A stretch of 64,000 nucleotides of DNA. It comes from JBIKWM01 sp044356305. Lineage in GTDB: Bacteria; Bacteroidota; Bacteroidia; UBA10329. This document shows positions 20,839 to 29,233 of the stretch, piece after piece. Under the pieces are notes generated by a model. The model was not told the origin of the DNA and ran no database searches. It was given only the letters and a program-made list of their open reading frames with translations. Position numbers and translations under genes: made by a program. How positions within the stretch are numbered: the stretch's first letter is position 1; each line of letters begins with the position of its first letter. The stretch is taken from NCBI GenBank assembly GCA_044356305.1, contig JBIKWM010000015.1, positions 1 through 64,000 of the forward strand, in the 5' to 3' direction.

Positions 20839-21529
20839 TGTAAAGGTACTCCTCGTAGAGGACGACCAGAACCTTGGCAGCATACTGAGGGACTATCTGG
20901 TGGCCAAGGGATACGCCACCACCCTTGCCCGAAACGGCAAGGAGGGATACGATCAGTTCTCGAAAGGCAATTTCGATATGTGCATCCTCGATGTGATGAT
21001 GCCGGTCAAAGACGGTTTCACGTTGGCCGAGGAGATTCGGCAGACTGACAAAGAGATACCGATCATGTTCTTAACAGCCAAGAGCATGAAGGACGACCGA
21101 ATCGCAGGCCTGCAGAAAGGGGCCGATGACTACCTGACCAAGCCATTTGCCATGGATGAACTGCTTCTACGGATGCAGGCCATACTGCGCAGGACCCGCC
21201 CCGATACCGCCAAGCCAAGGGCCAAAGGGCCGGTTGCCATCTGCGCCTTCACATTCGACCCCGAACATAGGACCCTTACCCTAGGTGATGACGTGCAACG
21301 CCTCACCACCAAAGAGAATGACCTGCTGAACATGCTCTTCGAGAACCGTTTTGATGTGCTCGACCGCAGTTATGCTCTCAACCGGATATGGGGTGATGAC
21401 AGCTATTTCAACTCACGTAGCATGGATGTGTATGTGGCAAAACTGCGCAAGTACCTGTCAAAGGACCCGAAGGTGCAGATTGTGAACATACACGGCAAAG
21501 GGTTCAAGATGTTGACGGACGAAGACTGA
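20822..21529 (+). CDS. OmpR-family response regulator (RprY-like)
   Basis: A 235-aa regulator. The receiver domain (about residues 7-120) has the acidic pair ED (14-15), the phospho-acceptor Asp57 in CILDVMMP and Lys107 in LTKPF. A winged-helix DNA-binding domain (about 133-232) follows, with LTTKENDLLNMLFENR and SMDVYVAKLRKYL. The 17-nt overlap with the kinase gene marks them as a cognate pair. Its targets cannot be seen from here. Confidence 0.93.
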   Translation: MGTSNNVKVLLVEDDQNLGSILRDYLVAKGYATTLARNGKEGYDQFSKGNFDMCILDVMMPVKDGFTLAEEIRQTDKEIPIMFLTAKSMKDDRIAGLQKGADDYLTKPFAMDELLLRMQAILRRTRPDTAKPRAKGPVAICAFTFDPEHRTLTLGDDVQRLTTKENDLLNMLFENRFDVLDRSYALNRIWGDDSYFNSRSMDVYVAKLRKYLSKDPKVQIVNIHGKGFKMLTDED

Positions 21530-21544
21530 GTCTGCCCTCCTGGC

Positions 21545-22423
21545 TCAATACCCCGCCTTGGCAGGGCCGATATTCTCTATGGGGTGCCAGGTGGTCTTGA
21601 GCTCCTGGGTGTCAAGGATCAGGTAGGGGTCTTCACCCTCGAGTGTCCAATCTCGGGTGCTCCAGTCTATCATCCGCTTCACATTGGCGGCACCCTGGTC
21701 CTGCATCTTGGGCCACAGACTGAGTCCGGCCCGAGCGTTGACACAGGCATTGACATCCATGTGCGAGGCCAGATGCACAGCCAGGTCAGTCACTTTGCCC
21801 GTAAGGATATTGACCACGCCCCCGGGCAGGTCGCTGTTGTTCAGTACCTCGGCAAAGGTGACAGCAGTATGGGGCAGCTCCTCAGATGCCAGCACCACAC
21901 AGCTGTTGCCTCCCGCAATGATGGGCATTATCACACTTACGAGACCAAGCAGCGCAGGTGCCTGAGGCGCCACCACTGTGGCCACACCAGAAGGCTCGTG
22001 CACGCTGAAGTTGAAATGCGATGAGGCCACAGGGTTCACACTGCTGAAAAGCTGTGAGTACTTGTCGCACCATCCCGCGAAATGCACACAACGGTCAATA
22101 GCCGCATCCACTTCCATGGTGGCCTGTGCCAAGGTGGCACTGCCCTGTTGGAGTTCGCTGACGAATTGTGCCCTACGGCCATCAAGCATCTCGGCCACCC
22201 GATACAGGATCTGGCTTCGGTTGAAAGCGGTACGTCCGCTCCAGCCACTGAAGGCGTTTCGGGCGGCCACCACTGCATCGCGCACGTCCTTGCGGCTGCA
22301 GAGGCAGATGTTGGTCACCGAACCATCAATCAGGGTCACAGGGTAATAGTGCCCGCTCTCGGTGCGCGGGAACTGGCCGCCTATGTAGATCTTGTATGTC
22401 TTAAGTACCTCCAAACGCGCCAT
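21545..22423 (-). CDS. Catalytically incomplete aldehyde dehydrogenase-like protein
   Basis: A 292-aa protein that follows the ALDH family from its N-terminus through the NAD-binding region (YIGGQFPRTESGHYYPV, FSGWSGRTAFNRSQILYR, GNSCVVLASEELPHTA, LPGGVVNILTG), then diverges. The FTGS segment, the ELGG glutamate and the catalytic-cysteine half are missing. It ends in an unrelated tail rich in Trp. It is therefore not an active ALDH by itself; it might be a regulatory or structural partner of one. A complete ALDH is encoded at 51579-53045. ATG at 22423 is chosen because a -7 box sits at 22472-22465. The gene converges on the response regulator with a 15-nt gap. Confidence 0.75.
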   Translation of the reverse strand: MARLEVLKTYKIYIGGQFPRTESGHYYPVTLIDGSVTNICLCSRKDVRDAVVAARNAFSGWSGRTAFNRSQILYRVAEMLDGRRAQFVSELQQGSATLAQATMEVDAAIDRCVHFAGWCDKYSQLFSSVNPVASSHFNFSVHEPSGVATVVAPQAPALLGLVSVIMPIIAGGNSCVVLASEELPHTAVTFAEVLNNSDLPGGVVNILTGKVTDLAVHLASHMDVNACVNARAGLSLWPKMQDQGAANVKRMIDWSTRDWTLEGEDPYLILDTQELKTTWHPIENIGPAKAGY

Positions 22424-22464
22424 GCTGTTGTGTGTGTGGTGCGCCACGCGGGCCGTGGCAGGCA

Positions 22465-22472
22465 CAAATGTA
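22465..22472 (-). promoter_or_regulatory. -7 box upstream of the ALDH-like gene
   Basis: TACATTTG on the minus strand is a full match to TAnnTTTG, 41 nt before the ATG at 22423. A longer reading frame that starts here would begin inside the promoter. Confidence 0.6.
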
Positions 22473-22487
22473 AACGGATGGGGCGGC

Positions 22488-24266
22488 TTACTTCGCCAGC
22501 TCGGGCCCTATGTCCCAGTCCAGTTCCTGATCCCAATTGGCGCGCACATCAATGCCCTTGTCATACAGCACTATGCGTTCAGGCTGGCGTCCCTCACGGT
22601 AACTGCCGGTGTCCCAGCGGCCGTTGCCATTGGTATCGTCAATGGCGCGCAGGGTGTAGGTGCCCACAGGCAGCATGGGCATGTCGAGCATCGCCTGTGC
22701 GGTGAATGCTAGCCGGCCCACTGTGTTCCCGCCCTTGTCGCGCACCTCGGCCACAAGAGGCCGACTTTCGGGGCCCTTAATGTTGAATGTGATACGGCCA
22801 AGCTCATCGACCCGAGGCAGGGTGAATGCGGCCTTCAGCGTGTCGCTCGTCAACCCATACAGATCTTTGAAAGCACCGGGCGGAAACCAGATACTGTAGG
22901 CCGACCCTAACTGCCAATCGTGCAACACGTTCCAGGTGCGCAGGGCGGTGTCGGTCAGCTCTATATCGAAGGACACGGGCAGAGAGTCGCGCATCAGCAC
23001 GGCCCCTTTCAGCGAAAGGTCGCGCACCGGATGATTGAACTTCACAACAAGCGGTTGTCCCGGCCGTGGCAGCAGTTGGGCAGGAATGTACCCTTCGAGC
23101 CTGAAATCCTTCTGCGTCCGGCCTCTTACGCCCTTACCGCCCCCAACGCCCGCCACATCCACCTTTTCGCTGCGGGGTTTCATCTCCACCTGGGCCGTAT
23201 CGGTCATTCCATCGCCCCTATCAATTATGATTGAGACCGAATCATCGGGCAGATCGGTGGTCCACACCGTCAGGGTATCGCGTCTGGGACTGTATTCCAA
23301 TATCTTCCATTCCTTCTTAAAAGTGATTGCCTCTACTCCTACCCTCGCCCTGCCCACCGGCAGATTATAGGCCAGCACCACTTTGCCGAAATGCTCGCAC
23401 CAGGCCTTGCGCAGGTACTGGTTGGTGTCGGGCTCAGCGAACATGCGCACAACCGTGCCGGCAGCACGGTCATCAGTGGCGCCACCCTTCATACCTTTCC
23501 CCTTGGCGGCCGTGGCTGTGGTGTCGGGCAGAGCGGAGGTTTCGGTGCCGAGGGTATCGGAGACAGCTGCCGTGTCAGCCGGGGCCGGTGGTGCGATGTA
23601 AATAGGGCTGATGAGCGAGTCGGGGAAACCGATGAGCTCGTTGACCGCATCGAAACGATAGTTGGCATTTTCGTCTTTTAGGGCAAAGAGCCTGAAAGGC
23701 CGGTCGGGGATATTGGTAATGGTGAAGCGGCCGTCTTTGCCAGTCTTGGCGAAATAATCGGGCAACGCGGTGCGGGGCAGCGAATCATGCGTGCCTCCGT
23801 ACAGCATGGCCCAGGCCCCGTCCACTGCAGCGCCATCCTCCGCCTTCACAAGGCGGCCGCTGATCTGCATCGAATCGACCGCCTCACCGGTGCTGAACAC
23901 GTAGGTAAGGTTCTGGATGATGTTACCCTCGTTGAGGTCACGCACGGCCTCCCCGAAATTGACGGTGTAGGTGGTGTTGGGCCTCAGAGAGTCGGGCAGG
24001 TGCACGGTGATGGTCCTGCGGTCGAGCCGAACATCAGGAGGCACACCCAGAGGTGGTGACACCATCACCTGCTCGGTGGCTCCTTGCAGTTGAACGAACT
24101 CATTGAAGGTTATAGAGAATCGGTCAGCCGCAAAGCGAGTGCTGAGGGTGGGCGGATCCATGCTCACCACCTCGGGGGGCAGTTCGTCCTTGGGCCCGCC
24201 CGTAGGCGACACTATCTGGGCGCAGCCCGTGCAAAGGGCCATGAGCAGAAAGCCGAGGTTGCGCAT
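22488..24266 (-). CDS. Lipoprotein with N-terminal Ig-like (Big_5/SbsA-type) domain
   Basis: A 592-aa lipoprotein. The signal sequence MRNLGFLLMALCTGC ends in a lipobox with the lipidated Cys at residue 15. An SbsA-type Ig-like domain follows (about residues 28-125, from PPEVVSMDPPTLSTRF to YTVNFGEAVRDLNEGN). After it comes a carboxypeptidase-regulatory-like segment (GRFTITNIPDRPFRLFALKD), and the C-terminus resembles another such fold with an acidic loop (RAIDDTNGNGRWDTG). This architecture is common in Bacteroidota, and its function is not established. It follows the methionine sulfoxide reductase gene by 5 nt. A start ten codons earlier is possible but would spoil the signal peptide. Confidence 0.78.
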   Translation of the reverse strand: MRNLGFLLMALCTGCAQIVSPTGGPKDELPPEVVSMDPPTLSTRFAADRFSITFNEFVQLQGATEQVMVSPPLGVPPDVRLDRRTITVHLPDSLRPNTTYTVNFGEAVRDLNEGNIIQNLTYVFSTGEAVDSMQISGRLVKAEDGAAVDGAWAMLYGGTHDSLPRTALPDYFAKTGKDGRFTITNIPDRPFRLFALKDENANYRFDAVNELIGFPDSLISPIYIAPPAPADTAAVSDTLGTETSALPDTTATAAKGKGMKGGATDDRAAGTVVRMFAEPDTNQYLRKAWCEHFGKVVLAYNLPVGRARVGVEAITFKKEWKILEYSPRRDTLTVWTTDLPDDSVSIIIDRGDGMTDTAQVEMKPRSEKVDVAGVGGGKGVRGRTQKDFRLEGYIPAQLLPRPGQPLVVKFNHPVRDLSLKGAVLMRDSLPVSFDIELTDTALRTWNVLHDWQLGSAYSIWFPPGAFKDLYGLTSDTLKAAFTLPRVDELGRITFNIKGPESRPLVAEVRDKGGNTVGRLAFTAQAMLDMPMLPVGTYTLRAIDDTNGNGRWDTGSYREGRQPERIVLYDKGIDVRANWDQELDWDIGPELAK

Positions 24267-24271
24267 CGGGG

Positions 24272-24751
24272 TCAAAGCGGGGGCAAAAGTGCGCACACCT
24301 GCGCCAGGTAACGGGCATCGGTAGGGCCGAAATCAGCCAGACGGGTGCTATCGACATCCAGCACGGCCACCACGCGGCCCTGCTGCACCACAGGCACCAC
24401 CACCTCGCTGCGGCTCAGGCTGCTGCAGGCTATGTGCCCGGGGAATGCATCGACATCAGGCACAACAAGGACCTCGGCCCGCTGCCATGCCGCCCCGCAC
24501 ACGCCTTTGCCATAGCCTATGCGGGTGCAGGCCACATCGCCCTGAAACGGGCCCAGCACCAGTTCCTCACCCATCACTCTGTAAAACCCTACCCAGAAGA
24601 AGCCGAGGCCCTGCCTGAGGGCTGCGGCCACATTGGCCATGGCGGCCACAGAATCAGTCTCATCCTTCAGAAGGGCCGCCACCTGCGGCAAAAGAGCGGT
24701 GTAGAGCACCTCGCGGTCGGAGGTAACGGGCAGTTGTAGGGTATCGGCCAT
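24272..24751 (-). CDS. Free methionine-(R)-sulfoxide reductase (GAF domain)
   Basis: A 159-aa single GAF domain that matches the fRMsr (YebR-type) family, which reduces free methionine-R-sulfoxide. The aromatic segment FFWVGFYRV, the GPFQGDVACTRIGYGKGVCG block and HIACSSLSRSEVVVPV are all present. They supply the three cysteines used for catalysis and disulfide relay in the family. The lipoprotein gene starts 5 nt downstream. Regulation is not apparent. Confidence 0.85.
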   Translation of the reverse strand: MADTLQLPVTSDREVLYTALLPQVAALLKDETDSVAAMANVAAALRQGLGFFWVGFYRVMGEELVLGPFQGDVACTRIGYGKGVCGAAWQRAEVLVVPDVDAFPGHIACSSLSRSEVVVPVVQQGRVVAVLDVDSTRLADFGPTDARYLAQVCALLPPL

Positions 24752-24864
24752 TGTAGGGCGCGAAGTTCAGATCATCCTAGGTCACATGGCTCACTATCCT
24801 GAATCAAGGTCAGATGCCTTACATTGCACCCTGATTTTTCCTCTATTCCATAAAACCACAGATC

Positions 24865-25446
24865 ATGACACTCACCATCACCCATCAGGACGAGTACTCG
24901 CGCGGTGAACTGCTGCTGCGTTCTATCTTCGGTTTCATCTACATCATGTTGCCACATGCGTTCCTATTGGCATTCTTCGGCATTTGGGGCAGCATATTGG
25001 GCTTCATCGCCTTCTGGCTCATCCTTTTCACAGGCCGCTACCCCGAGAGTTTCTTTGAGTATCAGGTGAAACTTATGCGCTGGCAACTGCGGGTCAATTC
25101 ACGGTTCTACAACCTGGTTGACGGTTATCCTGCCTTCGGCATTGATGGCACCGATGACCTGACCTCACTCGATGTCCCATATCCGGAGCTGAGTCGGGGG
25201 CAGTTGCTCCTCAAAACCTTTTTCGGATGGCTCTACTGCGCTATCCCACATATCTTCATCCTGTACTTTAGATTGATCGGATCAATGTTCGTGCTGTTCC
25301 TGGCCTGGTGGACCGTTCTGTTCACAGGCAAGATGCCCGCCTGGATGCACGATTTCCTGACCGGCACGTTGCGCTGGTCCTTTAGGCTCAATCTGTACCT
25401 GGGCAACATGACCGACACCTACCCACCCTTCAGCGGCAAACCCTGA
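24865..25446 (+). CDS. DUF4389 membrane protein with internal duplication
   Basis: A 193-aa membrane protein built from two similar halves, at about residues 10-90 and 105-188. Each begins RGELLLR/RGQLLLK plus a Phe-Gly motif, has two hydrophobic helices, and contains LFTG(R/K) followed by a short amphipathic segment and a TYPPF/GYPAF-like end. This is the DUF4389 pattern, and no function is established. The stop codon overlaps the start of the next gene (TGATG), so the three genes here are probably one operon. Confidence 0.82.
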   Translation: MTLTITHQDEYSRGELLLRSIFGFIYIMLPHAFLLAFFGIWGSILGFIAFWLILFTGRYPESFFEYQVKLMRWQLRVNSRFYNLVDGYPAFGIDGTDDLTSLDVPYPELSRGQLLLKTFFGWLYCAIPHIFILYFRLIGSMFVLFLAWWTVLFTGKMPAWMHDFLTGTLRWSFRLNLYLGNMTDTYPPFSGKP

Positions 25447-25952
25447 TGAGCGACCAGGCCGGCCACTATCCGCTGCCCCAGCCGCACGAGCTGAGCGAGC
25501 GGGAAAAAGAGGACGCCATGGGCGCATACCTCATGATGTTCGCGGCCATAGGTGCAGGCCTCCCGTTGCCCATAGTCAACCTGTTGGCAGGCATCATCTA
25601 TTTCTCGGTCAATGCCAAAAAGAGCCGGTTCATACGTTTCCACTGCCATCAGGCCCTAATTTCTCAGGCGCCCACTGCACTGCTCAATGCGGGTCTTCTA
25701 TTCTGGGCCGTGCGTATCTTTCTACTGGAGAGCATGGAGATGAACAAGTTCTTCATCGGCTATGCGCTCACCGTGGCTCTGTTCAATCTGGCGTATTTCG
25801 TTTTCGGGATCAAAGGGGCAGTCAAGGCCCGCAAAGGGCAGATGTACTACATGACGTTTTTCGGCCGGATCAGCTACGACCATGCATACCGCTTGCGTGC
25901 AATTGACGGGCATGCGGCCGACACACCTGTGAACCGCCCTCCGGGACAATGA
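25446..25952 (+). CDS. DUF4870-type small membrane protein
   Basis: A 168-aa protein with three to four predicted membrane helices. It has the DUF4870-like segment PIVNLLAGIIYFSVNAKKSRFIRFHCHQAL and a C-terminal FGIKGAVKARKGQMY. It is translationally coupled to the DUF4389 gene and overlaps the start of the protease gene by 4 nt. Function unknown. Confidence 0.75.
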   Translation: MSDQAGHYPLPQPHELSEREKEDAMGAYLMMFAAIGAGLPLPIVNLLAGIIYFSVNAKKSRFIRFHCHQALISQAPTALLNAGLLFWAVRIFLLESMEMNKFFIGYALTVALFNLAYFVFGIKGAVKARKGQMYYMTFFGRISYDHAYRLRAIDGHAADTPVNRPPGQ

Positions 25953-26743
25953 GCAGAGAGACCATACGCGACCTGTTCATCATCCTCGGGGTGTTTGCAG
26001 CGCTGTGGGCGGTATTTGCACTGATGCCCTGGAAGTGCGAGACCCCCGAGCTGGGGCTGAGCATAGACCAGGAAAAGAAATTGGGCAAGATGCTGGTGGA
26101 GGATTGGATGATGGACGAGGGCGGATTGACGCTGCTGAAGGATTCGGTGGTCGATTCGGCTGTGGCGGTGATCAGTGAACGGCTCACCGAGGCGCTACCC
26201 GAAAGCGGCTACGACCATCATATCTGGGTGGTGCGCGAGGAACAGATCAATGCCATGACCCTTCCGGGCGGCTACGTCCTGGTCAACTCAGGCCTCATTC
26301 GCTTCAGCGACAGCCCCGAAGAGGTGGCCGGGGTCATCGCCCACGAGCTGGGCCATGTGGAAAAGCGCCACGTGGTGAGCCGGATGGTGGGCGAGTTCGG
26401 GCTCCAGATCCTATTCTCGGTGATAACAGGAGGCGATGCTGTGATCCTGGGCGAACTGAGCCGAAGCCTGCTCAGCACCTTTTTCAGCCGCGAGCAGGAG
26501 GAGGAGGCCGATGCCTTTGCCTGGGACCTAATGTGCCGAAGCGGCAGTGATCCCCGCGTACTGGCAACCTTCTTCCGCAAGCTGGAAGACGAGCACCCAA
26601 GCGGCCCCGATGCGCTCGAGATCCTGAGCACACACCCGCACAACGAGGCCAGGGTGCGCGCCACACTTGAAAAAGCTCTGCCTGACACGTTTGCAAAACG
26701 CCCAATTGACCTCGACTGGCAACGAGTCAAAACCCGACTTTGA
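25949..26743 (+). CDS. M48-family metalloprotease
   Basis: A 264-aa membrane-anchored protease. One N-terminal transmembrane helix (about residues 9-28) is followed by the M48 catalytic domain. That domain has the zinc motif HELGH (about 132-136, in IAHELGHVEKRHV) and the third ligand Glu in REQEEEADAFAWDLM. The NAMTLPGGYVLVNSGLI segment is typical of the Oma1/BepA/YcaL relatives. Such proteases act in membrane-protein or outer-membrane quality control. The role here is inferred from family and from its coupling to two small membrane-protein genes. Confidence 0.9.
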   Translation: MSRETIRDLFIILGVFAALWAVFALMPWKCETPELGLSIDQEKKLGKMLVEDWMMDEGGLTLLKDSVVDSAVAVISERLTEALPESGYDHHIWVVREEQINAMTLPGGYVLVNSGLIRFSDSPEEVAGVIAHELGHVEKRHVVSRMVGEFGLQILFSVITGGDAVILGELSRSLLSTFFSREQEEEADAFAWDLMCRSGSDPRVLATFFRKLEDEHPSGPDALEILSTHPHNEARVRATLEKALPDTFAKRPIDLDWQRVKTRL

Positions 26744-26766
26744 GGCGGTCGGCACAGCTATATTTG
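26739..26766 (+). promoter_or_regulatory. Promoter of tRNA-Gly (CCC)
   Basis: TTTG (26739-26742), a 16-nt spacer and TATATTTG (26759-26766) form a Bacteroidota promoter ending 14 nt before the tRNA. The -33 element overlaps the end of the protease gene. Confidence 0.8.
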
Positions 26767-26780
26767 CAGCCGCGTCAAAG

Positions 26781-26853
26781 GCGGGAGTAGCTCAGTTGGT
26801 AGAGCATCAGCTTCCCAAGCTGAGGGTCGCGGGTTCGAGCCCCGTTTCCCGCT
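26781..26853 (+). tRNA. tRNA-Gly (CCC)
   Basis: A 73-nt cloverleaf with acceptor GCGGGAG/TTCCCGC (one G-T pair) and anticodon loop TTCCCAA (anticodon CCC). It has its own promoter and terminator. CCA is not encoded. Confidence 0.97.
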
Positions 26854-26870
26854 CAGATTCATGTAGAAGG

Positions 26871-26899
26871 GTCGATTCGGATAGAATCGGCCTTTTTTA
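26871..26899 (+). terminator. Terminator after tRNA-Gly
   Basis: GTCGATTC and GAATCGGC form an 8-bp stem with one G-T pair around a 5-nt loop (GGATA), followed by CTTTTTTATT. It is 17 nt downstream of the tRNA. Confidence 0.85.
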
Positions 26900-26916
26900 T
26901 TCAGGTCAGCACGCTC

Positions 26917-27363
26917 TTACCTCTTCTTCTTGAAAAACTCTTTCAACAGGGCGCTGCACTCATCGGCCATCACTCCTCCTTTTACCAAGGTCTTGGGGTG
27001 CAGCAGCGGCACCCCTGTGCGCACATAACCGCGTTTCTCATCGTGCGCCCCAAATACTACCTTCGTTATCTGGCTCCAGAACAGGGCCCCGGCACACATG
27101 ACGCACGGCTCGAGTGTCACATAGAGTGTGCATCCCTCCAGATACTTGCCACCAATAGCACCAGCAGCAGATGTGATGGCCTGCATCTCGGCATGGGCCG
27201 TTACATCATTCAGCGCCTCTGTGAGGTTGTGCGCACGGGCTATTATCTGCCTACGGGCCACGATAACGGCACCTACCGGCACTTCATCACGGTCAAAGGC
27301 ACGCTGAGCCTCCTTCAGGGCCTCGCGCATGTAATGCTCATCGCTGAAAATACTGAGTTCCAT
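26917..27363 (-). CDS. tadA: tRNA-specific adenosine deaminase TadA
   Basis: A 148-aa enzyme that converts A34 to inosine in the tRNA wobble position. The zinc deaminase signature is intact: HAEMQAI with the catalytic Glu (near residue 54) and TLEPCVMCAGAL with two Cys ligands, followed by the TadA-type VVFGAHDEKRGYV. The frame is open upstream to 27444, but only the ATG at 27363 gives a normal N-terminus (MELSIFSDEHYMREALKEA). A CAACTTTG box ends 7 nt before it, consistent with a leaderless start. It is transcribed divergently from aspS. Confidence 0.93.
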   Translation of the reverse strand: MELSIFSDEHYMREALKEAQRAFDRDEVPVGAVIVARRQIIARAHNLTEALNDVTAHAEMQAITSAAGAIGGKYLEGCTLYVTLEPCVMCAGALFWSQITKVVFGAHDEKRGYVRTGVPLLHPKTLVKGGVMADECSALLKEFFKKKR

Positions 27364-27479
27364 TAGCCTGCAAAGTTGATGATGAGAGCGGTGAATTGCC
27401 CGCTCAGAGGTCGATTCGCAGCCGTTGCCGCGCCCCACGGGCAATTGACTACATTCGCGGTCGTATTAAAATGGCCTGA

Positions 27480-29222
27480 ATGCACCGTACACACACCTGT
27501 GGTGAACTGAGGAAAGACGATGCTGGCAAGGTGGTAACGCTTGCAGGCTGGGTGCAGCGCAGCCGCGATCTGGGGGGTATGACCTTTGTTGATCTGCGCG
27601 ACCGTTACGGCATCACGCAGCTGGCCTTCAACCTTGACACCGATGCCGCACTCTGCACCGCAGCCCGCAAACTGGGCCGCGAATTTGTTGTGAAGGCGGT
27701 TGGTACAGTACGAGAGCGCGAGAGCAAGAATCTGAATCTGCCAACCGGTGAGATTGAGTTGATCGTAACAGGATTCGAAGTGCTCAATGCGAGCAAGGTG
27801 CCACCATTCCTCATAGAGGATGAGACCGATGGAGGCGAAGACATCAGATACCGTTTCCGCTATCTCGACCTGAGAAGATCCCAGATGCGCAAGCGCCTCG
27901 AGCTGCGCCACCGAATTGGCATGGCCATGCGCAATTTCCTCGATGGCCTGGGCTTCCTTGATGTCGAGACCCCTTTCCTGATCAAGAGCACACCAGAGGG
28001 CGCGCGCGATTTCGTGGTGCCCTCCCGAATGCACCAGGGCGAGTTCTATGCCCTTCCGCAGAGCCCACAGACCTTCAAGCAGCTGCTCATGGTGAGCGGC
28101 TACGACAGGTATTATCAGATTGTCCGCTGCTTCCGCGATGAGGACCTACGTGCCGACCGTCAGCCCGAGTTCACCCAACTCGACTGCGAAATGGCCTTCG
28201 TGGAGCGCGATGATGTGCTCGCCACCTTTGAGGGTCTGACTCGGCACATTTTCCAAGAAGTGAAGGGTTTTGACCCCGGCACCTTTCCTCGCATGAGCTA
28301 TGCCGATGCCATGCGCCTGTACGGCAGCGACAAGCCTGACCTCCGCTTCGGAATGCCTTTTGTTGAGCTCAACCATCTGGCAAAGGGCGCGGGTTTCGGG
28401 GTGTTTGACGGTGCTGAACTGGTGGTGGGGATATGCGCAAAAGGCGCCTCCACTTTTTCTCGTAAACAGATAGATAGCCTTATTGACCATGTGAAGCGCC
28501 CTCAGGTGGGCGCCAGCGGTGTGGTATGGTGCCGCCACGAGGCCGATGGCTCCTTCAGGAGCAGCGTGGACAAATACTATTCGCCCGAAAAACTGGCCCA
28601 ATGGGGCAGTTCTTTCAGTTCAGAGCCGGGCGATCTGTTGCTGGTGTTGGCCGGGGCCAGAGACAAGGTACGTAAGCAGCTCAACGAACTACGCCTTTAC
28701 ATGGGCGACCAGCTCGGCCTGCGCGAACCGAACAAGTACATTCCACTGTGGGTGCTCGATTTTCCATTGTTGGAATGGGATGAGCAGAGCAGGCGCTTTC
28801 ATGCCATGCACCATCCATTCACATCAGCACTGCCCGAGGACCTGCATCTGATTGATACGAATCCAGAAAAGGTCAGGGCCAACGCCTATGACCTGGTCAT
28901 AAACGGTGTGGAAATAGGAGGCGGGAGCATCCGGATTCACGACCGGGCCCAGCAACAGCGAATGTTCGACCTGCTCGGGTTCACCCGCGAAGAGGCCCAG
29001 GCCCAGTTCGGGTTCCTGCTCGGTGCATTTGAGTACGGGGCTCCACCCCATGGAGGCCTCGCATTTGGTTTCGACCGTTTCACTGCCATTCTTGGCGGTC
29101 AGCACGACATCCGCGATTTCATTGCGTTCCCGAAGAACAATGCCGGCCGCGATGTGATGATTGAATCACCTTCGGCCATAAACCCCGCCCAACTCGTAGA
29201 GCTCGGCATCACCATCAAATAA
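27480..29222 (+). CDS. aspS: Aspartate--tRNA ligase
   Basis: Class II aminoacyl-tRNA synthetase of 580 aa. The N-terminal OB-fold anticodon-binding domain (about residues 1-105, VTLAGWVQRSRDLGGMTFVDLRD) is followed by the catalytic core: motif 2 around FRDEDLRADRQPEFTQLDCE, a bacterial GAD insertion at about 290-400, and motif 3 GLAFGFDRF near residue 525. MHRTHTCGELR is the usual start. It is the last core gene before the polysaccharide region, and base composition becomes more AT-rich immediately after it. Confidence 0.98.
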   Translation: MHRTHTCGELRKDDAGKVVTLAGWVQRSRDLGGMTFVDLRDRYGITQLAFNLDTDAALCTAARKLGREFVVKAVGTVRERESKNLNLPTGEIELIVTGFEVLNASKVPPFLIEDETDGGEDIRYRFRYLDLRRSQMRKRLELRHRIGMAMRNFLDGLGFLDVETPFLIKSTPEGARDFVVPSRMHQGEFYALPQSPQTFKQLLMVSGYDRYYQIVRCFRDEDLRADRQPEFTQLDCEMAFVERDDVLATFEGLTRHIFQEVKGFDPGTFPRMSYADAMRLYGSDKPDLRFGMPFVELNHLAKGAGFGVFDGAELVVGICAKGASTFSRKQIDSLIDHVKRPQVGASGVVWCRHEADGSFRSSVDKYYSPEKLAQWGSSFSSEPGDLLLVLAGARDKVRKQLNELRLYMGDQLGLREPNKYIPLWVLDFPLLEWDEQSRRFHAMHHPFTSALPEDLHLIDTNPEKVRANAYDLVINGVEIGGGSIRIHDRAQQQRMFDLLGFTREEAQAQFGFLLGAFEYGAPPHGGLAFGFDRFTAILGGQHDIRDFIAFPKNNAGRDVMIESPSAINPAQLVELGITIK

Positions 29223-29233
29223 TCCCATCCGTT

